DNA of 64,000 nt from Hyphomicrobiales bacterium (lineage in GTDB: Bacteria; Pseudomonadota; Alphaproteobacteria; Rhizobiales; Beijerinckiaceae), in contig UCBZ01000004.1 of the NCBI GenBank assembly GCA_900470775.1, positions 1 through 64,000 of the forward strand. The letters are read 5' to 3'. The notes beneath the pieces were generated by a model, which was given only the letters and a program-made list of their open reading frames with translations, did no database searches and was not told where the DNA came from. The position numbers were made by a program, and so were the translations under genes. Below, in pieces: positions 63,439 to 64,000 of the stretch. Position 1 is the stretch's first letter, and each line of letters begins with the position of its first letter.

Positions 63439-63457
63439 CTGTCATCATTTTGTCATT
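63439..63457 (+). promoter_or_regulatory. PhoB box upstream of ugpB
   Basis: CTGTCATCATTTTGTCATT matches the PhoB consensus (CTGTCAT, 4 bases, CTGTCAY) with one mismatch in the half-sites and exact 11-base spacing. It lies 87 bases before ugpB, a gene known to be PhoB-controlled in E. coli and rhizobia. Confidence 0.8.
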
Positions 63458-63543
63458 GAAACGTCGCCCGGCCTTCATGCTAGCTTGCGCACCAACAAGA
63501 ACAGCCGCCCAGAGCGAACCGAGGGCGGAAGGGAGATGGGAAG

Positions 63544-64000
63544 ATGACAGTGAAATCACGTATTCTGATGTCCGTCGCGGCGTTCGCGCTCGCCGGCGCC
63601 GCGCCTGCCGTGGCCCAGACCGAAATCCAGTGGTGGCACGCGCTGACCGGCGCCAACAACGACGTCGTCGTCAAGCTGGCAGAGGATTTCAACGCCTCGC
63701 AGAAGGACTACAAGGTCGTCCCCGCCTATAAGGGCTCCTATCCCGACGCGCTGAACGCCGGGATCGCAGCCTTCCGCGCCGGCACCGCGCCGCATATCCT
63801 GCAGGTCTTCGAGGTTGGCACCGGCACGATGATGTCGGCCAAGGGCGCCGTGAAGCCCGTCTTCGAATTGATGAAGGATGCCGGCGAGACCTTCGACCCG
63901 AAGGCCTATCTGCCCGCCATCACCGGCTACTACTCGACGGCCAAGGGCGACATGCTCTCGATGCCGTTCAACTCCTCCTCGATGGTGATGTGGTACAACA
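63544..64000 (+). CDS. ugpB: sn-Glycerol-3-phosphate-binding protein UgpB, 5' part
   Basis: The first 152 residues are present and the gene is cut by the window end. A Sec signal (ILMSVAAFALAGAAPAVAQ) precedes EIQWWHALTGANNDVVVKLA, then FNASQKDYKVVPAYKGSYPD, FRAGTAPHILQVFEVGTGTM and MPFNSSSMVMWYN, all close to UgpB. It binds glycerol-3-phosphate and its diesters for import by UgpAEC, which should follow downstream. GGAAGGGAG sits before the ATG. The PhoB box upstream supports induction by phosphate starvation. Confidence 0.93.
   Translation, partial: MTVKSRILMSVAAFALAGAAPAVAQTEIQWWHALTGANNDVVVKLAEDFNASQKDYKVVPAYKGSYPDALNAGIAAFRAGTAPHILQVFEVGTGTMMSAKGAVKPVFELMKDAGETFDPKAYLPAITGYYSTAKGDMLSMPFNSSSMVMWYN

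Noticed and set aside
1..64000. CRISPR arrays, rRNA and tRNA genes
   Set aside because: No regularly spaced short repeats and no recognisable tRNA or rRNA sequence were seen by eye; a tRNA scan would be decisive.

Overview
The window is 64 kb of GC-rich DNA carrying densely packed bacterial genes, many joined by 4-base start/stop overlaps. The gene set (Kdp, hrcA, rph-rdgB-hemW, rsmI-yraN-gshB, DUF2244/nth, DUF3297, BMP-type nucleoside importer, acetoacetate decarboxylase beside 3-hydroxybutyrate dehydrogenase) fits an alphaproteobacterium of the order Hyphomicrobiales, perhaps Bosea or a close relative. That placement is inferred from gene content and style; no rRNA, tRNA, CRISPR array or replication origin was recognised.

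Layout. 1-757: end of an IS3-family element cut by the window edge. 1036-4830: paoABC, a periplasmic molybdenum aldehyde oxidoreductase. 4819-6096: a GT1-type glycosyltransferase. 6131-14908 (minus): a complete Kdp potassium system (26-aa ORF, kdpF, kdpA, 57-aa ORF, kdpB, kdpC, kdpD, kdpE) ending in a PTS EIIA gene that overlaps kdpE. 15202-21295: branched-chain-type binding protein, FAD reductase, small secreted protein, nitronate monooxygenase-type enzyme and gamma-glutamyltransferase. 21318-24264: patatin phospholipase diverging from bdhA-adc, with PhoB-box-like repeats pointing both ways between them. 24670-26165: a less GC-rich, probably acquired pair, a metzincin-type metalloprotease and a small exported DUF2442-like protein.

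26318-39972: mostly housekeeping genes (lepA, hrcA, rph, rdgB, hemW, an LppC-type lipoprotein, rsmI, yraN, gshB, a MoeB-type enzyme), plus a YiiX-like hydrolase, an XRE-cupin/GNAT pair, DUF3297 and an exported ankyrin protein. 40143-49880: a ten-gene nucleoside import and catabolism operon (BMP binding protein, metallo-beta-lactamase-fold hydrolase, double ATPase, two permeases, cdd, purine nucleoside phosphorylase, deoC, deoA, 2-hydroxyacid dehydrogenase). 50062-55767: SDR, phytase-like esterase with a candidate PhoB box, and a xylose-type ABC transporter. 55870-60146: nth, DUF2244, alpha/beta hydrolase, LysR regulator and an Ada-like DNA methyltransferase. 60190-63330 (minus): FAH-family enzyme, PfkB kinase and trans-3-hydroxy-L-proline dehydratase. 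63544-64000: start of ugpB behind a strong PhoB box.

Themes. Phosphate starvation may link four transcription units (patatin, bdhA-adc, phytase-like esterase, ugpB). The Kdp operon links potassium uptake to a PTS phosphorylation signal. Two families of long intergenic palindromes recur five times, four of them between convergent gene ends. The least explained material is the metzincin/DUF2442 pair and the small Kdp-operon proteins.
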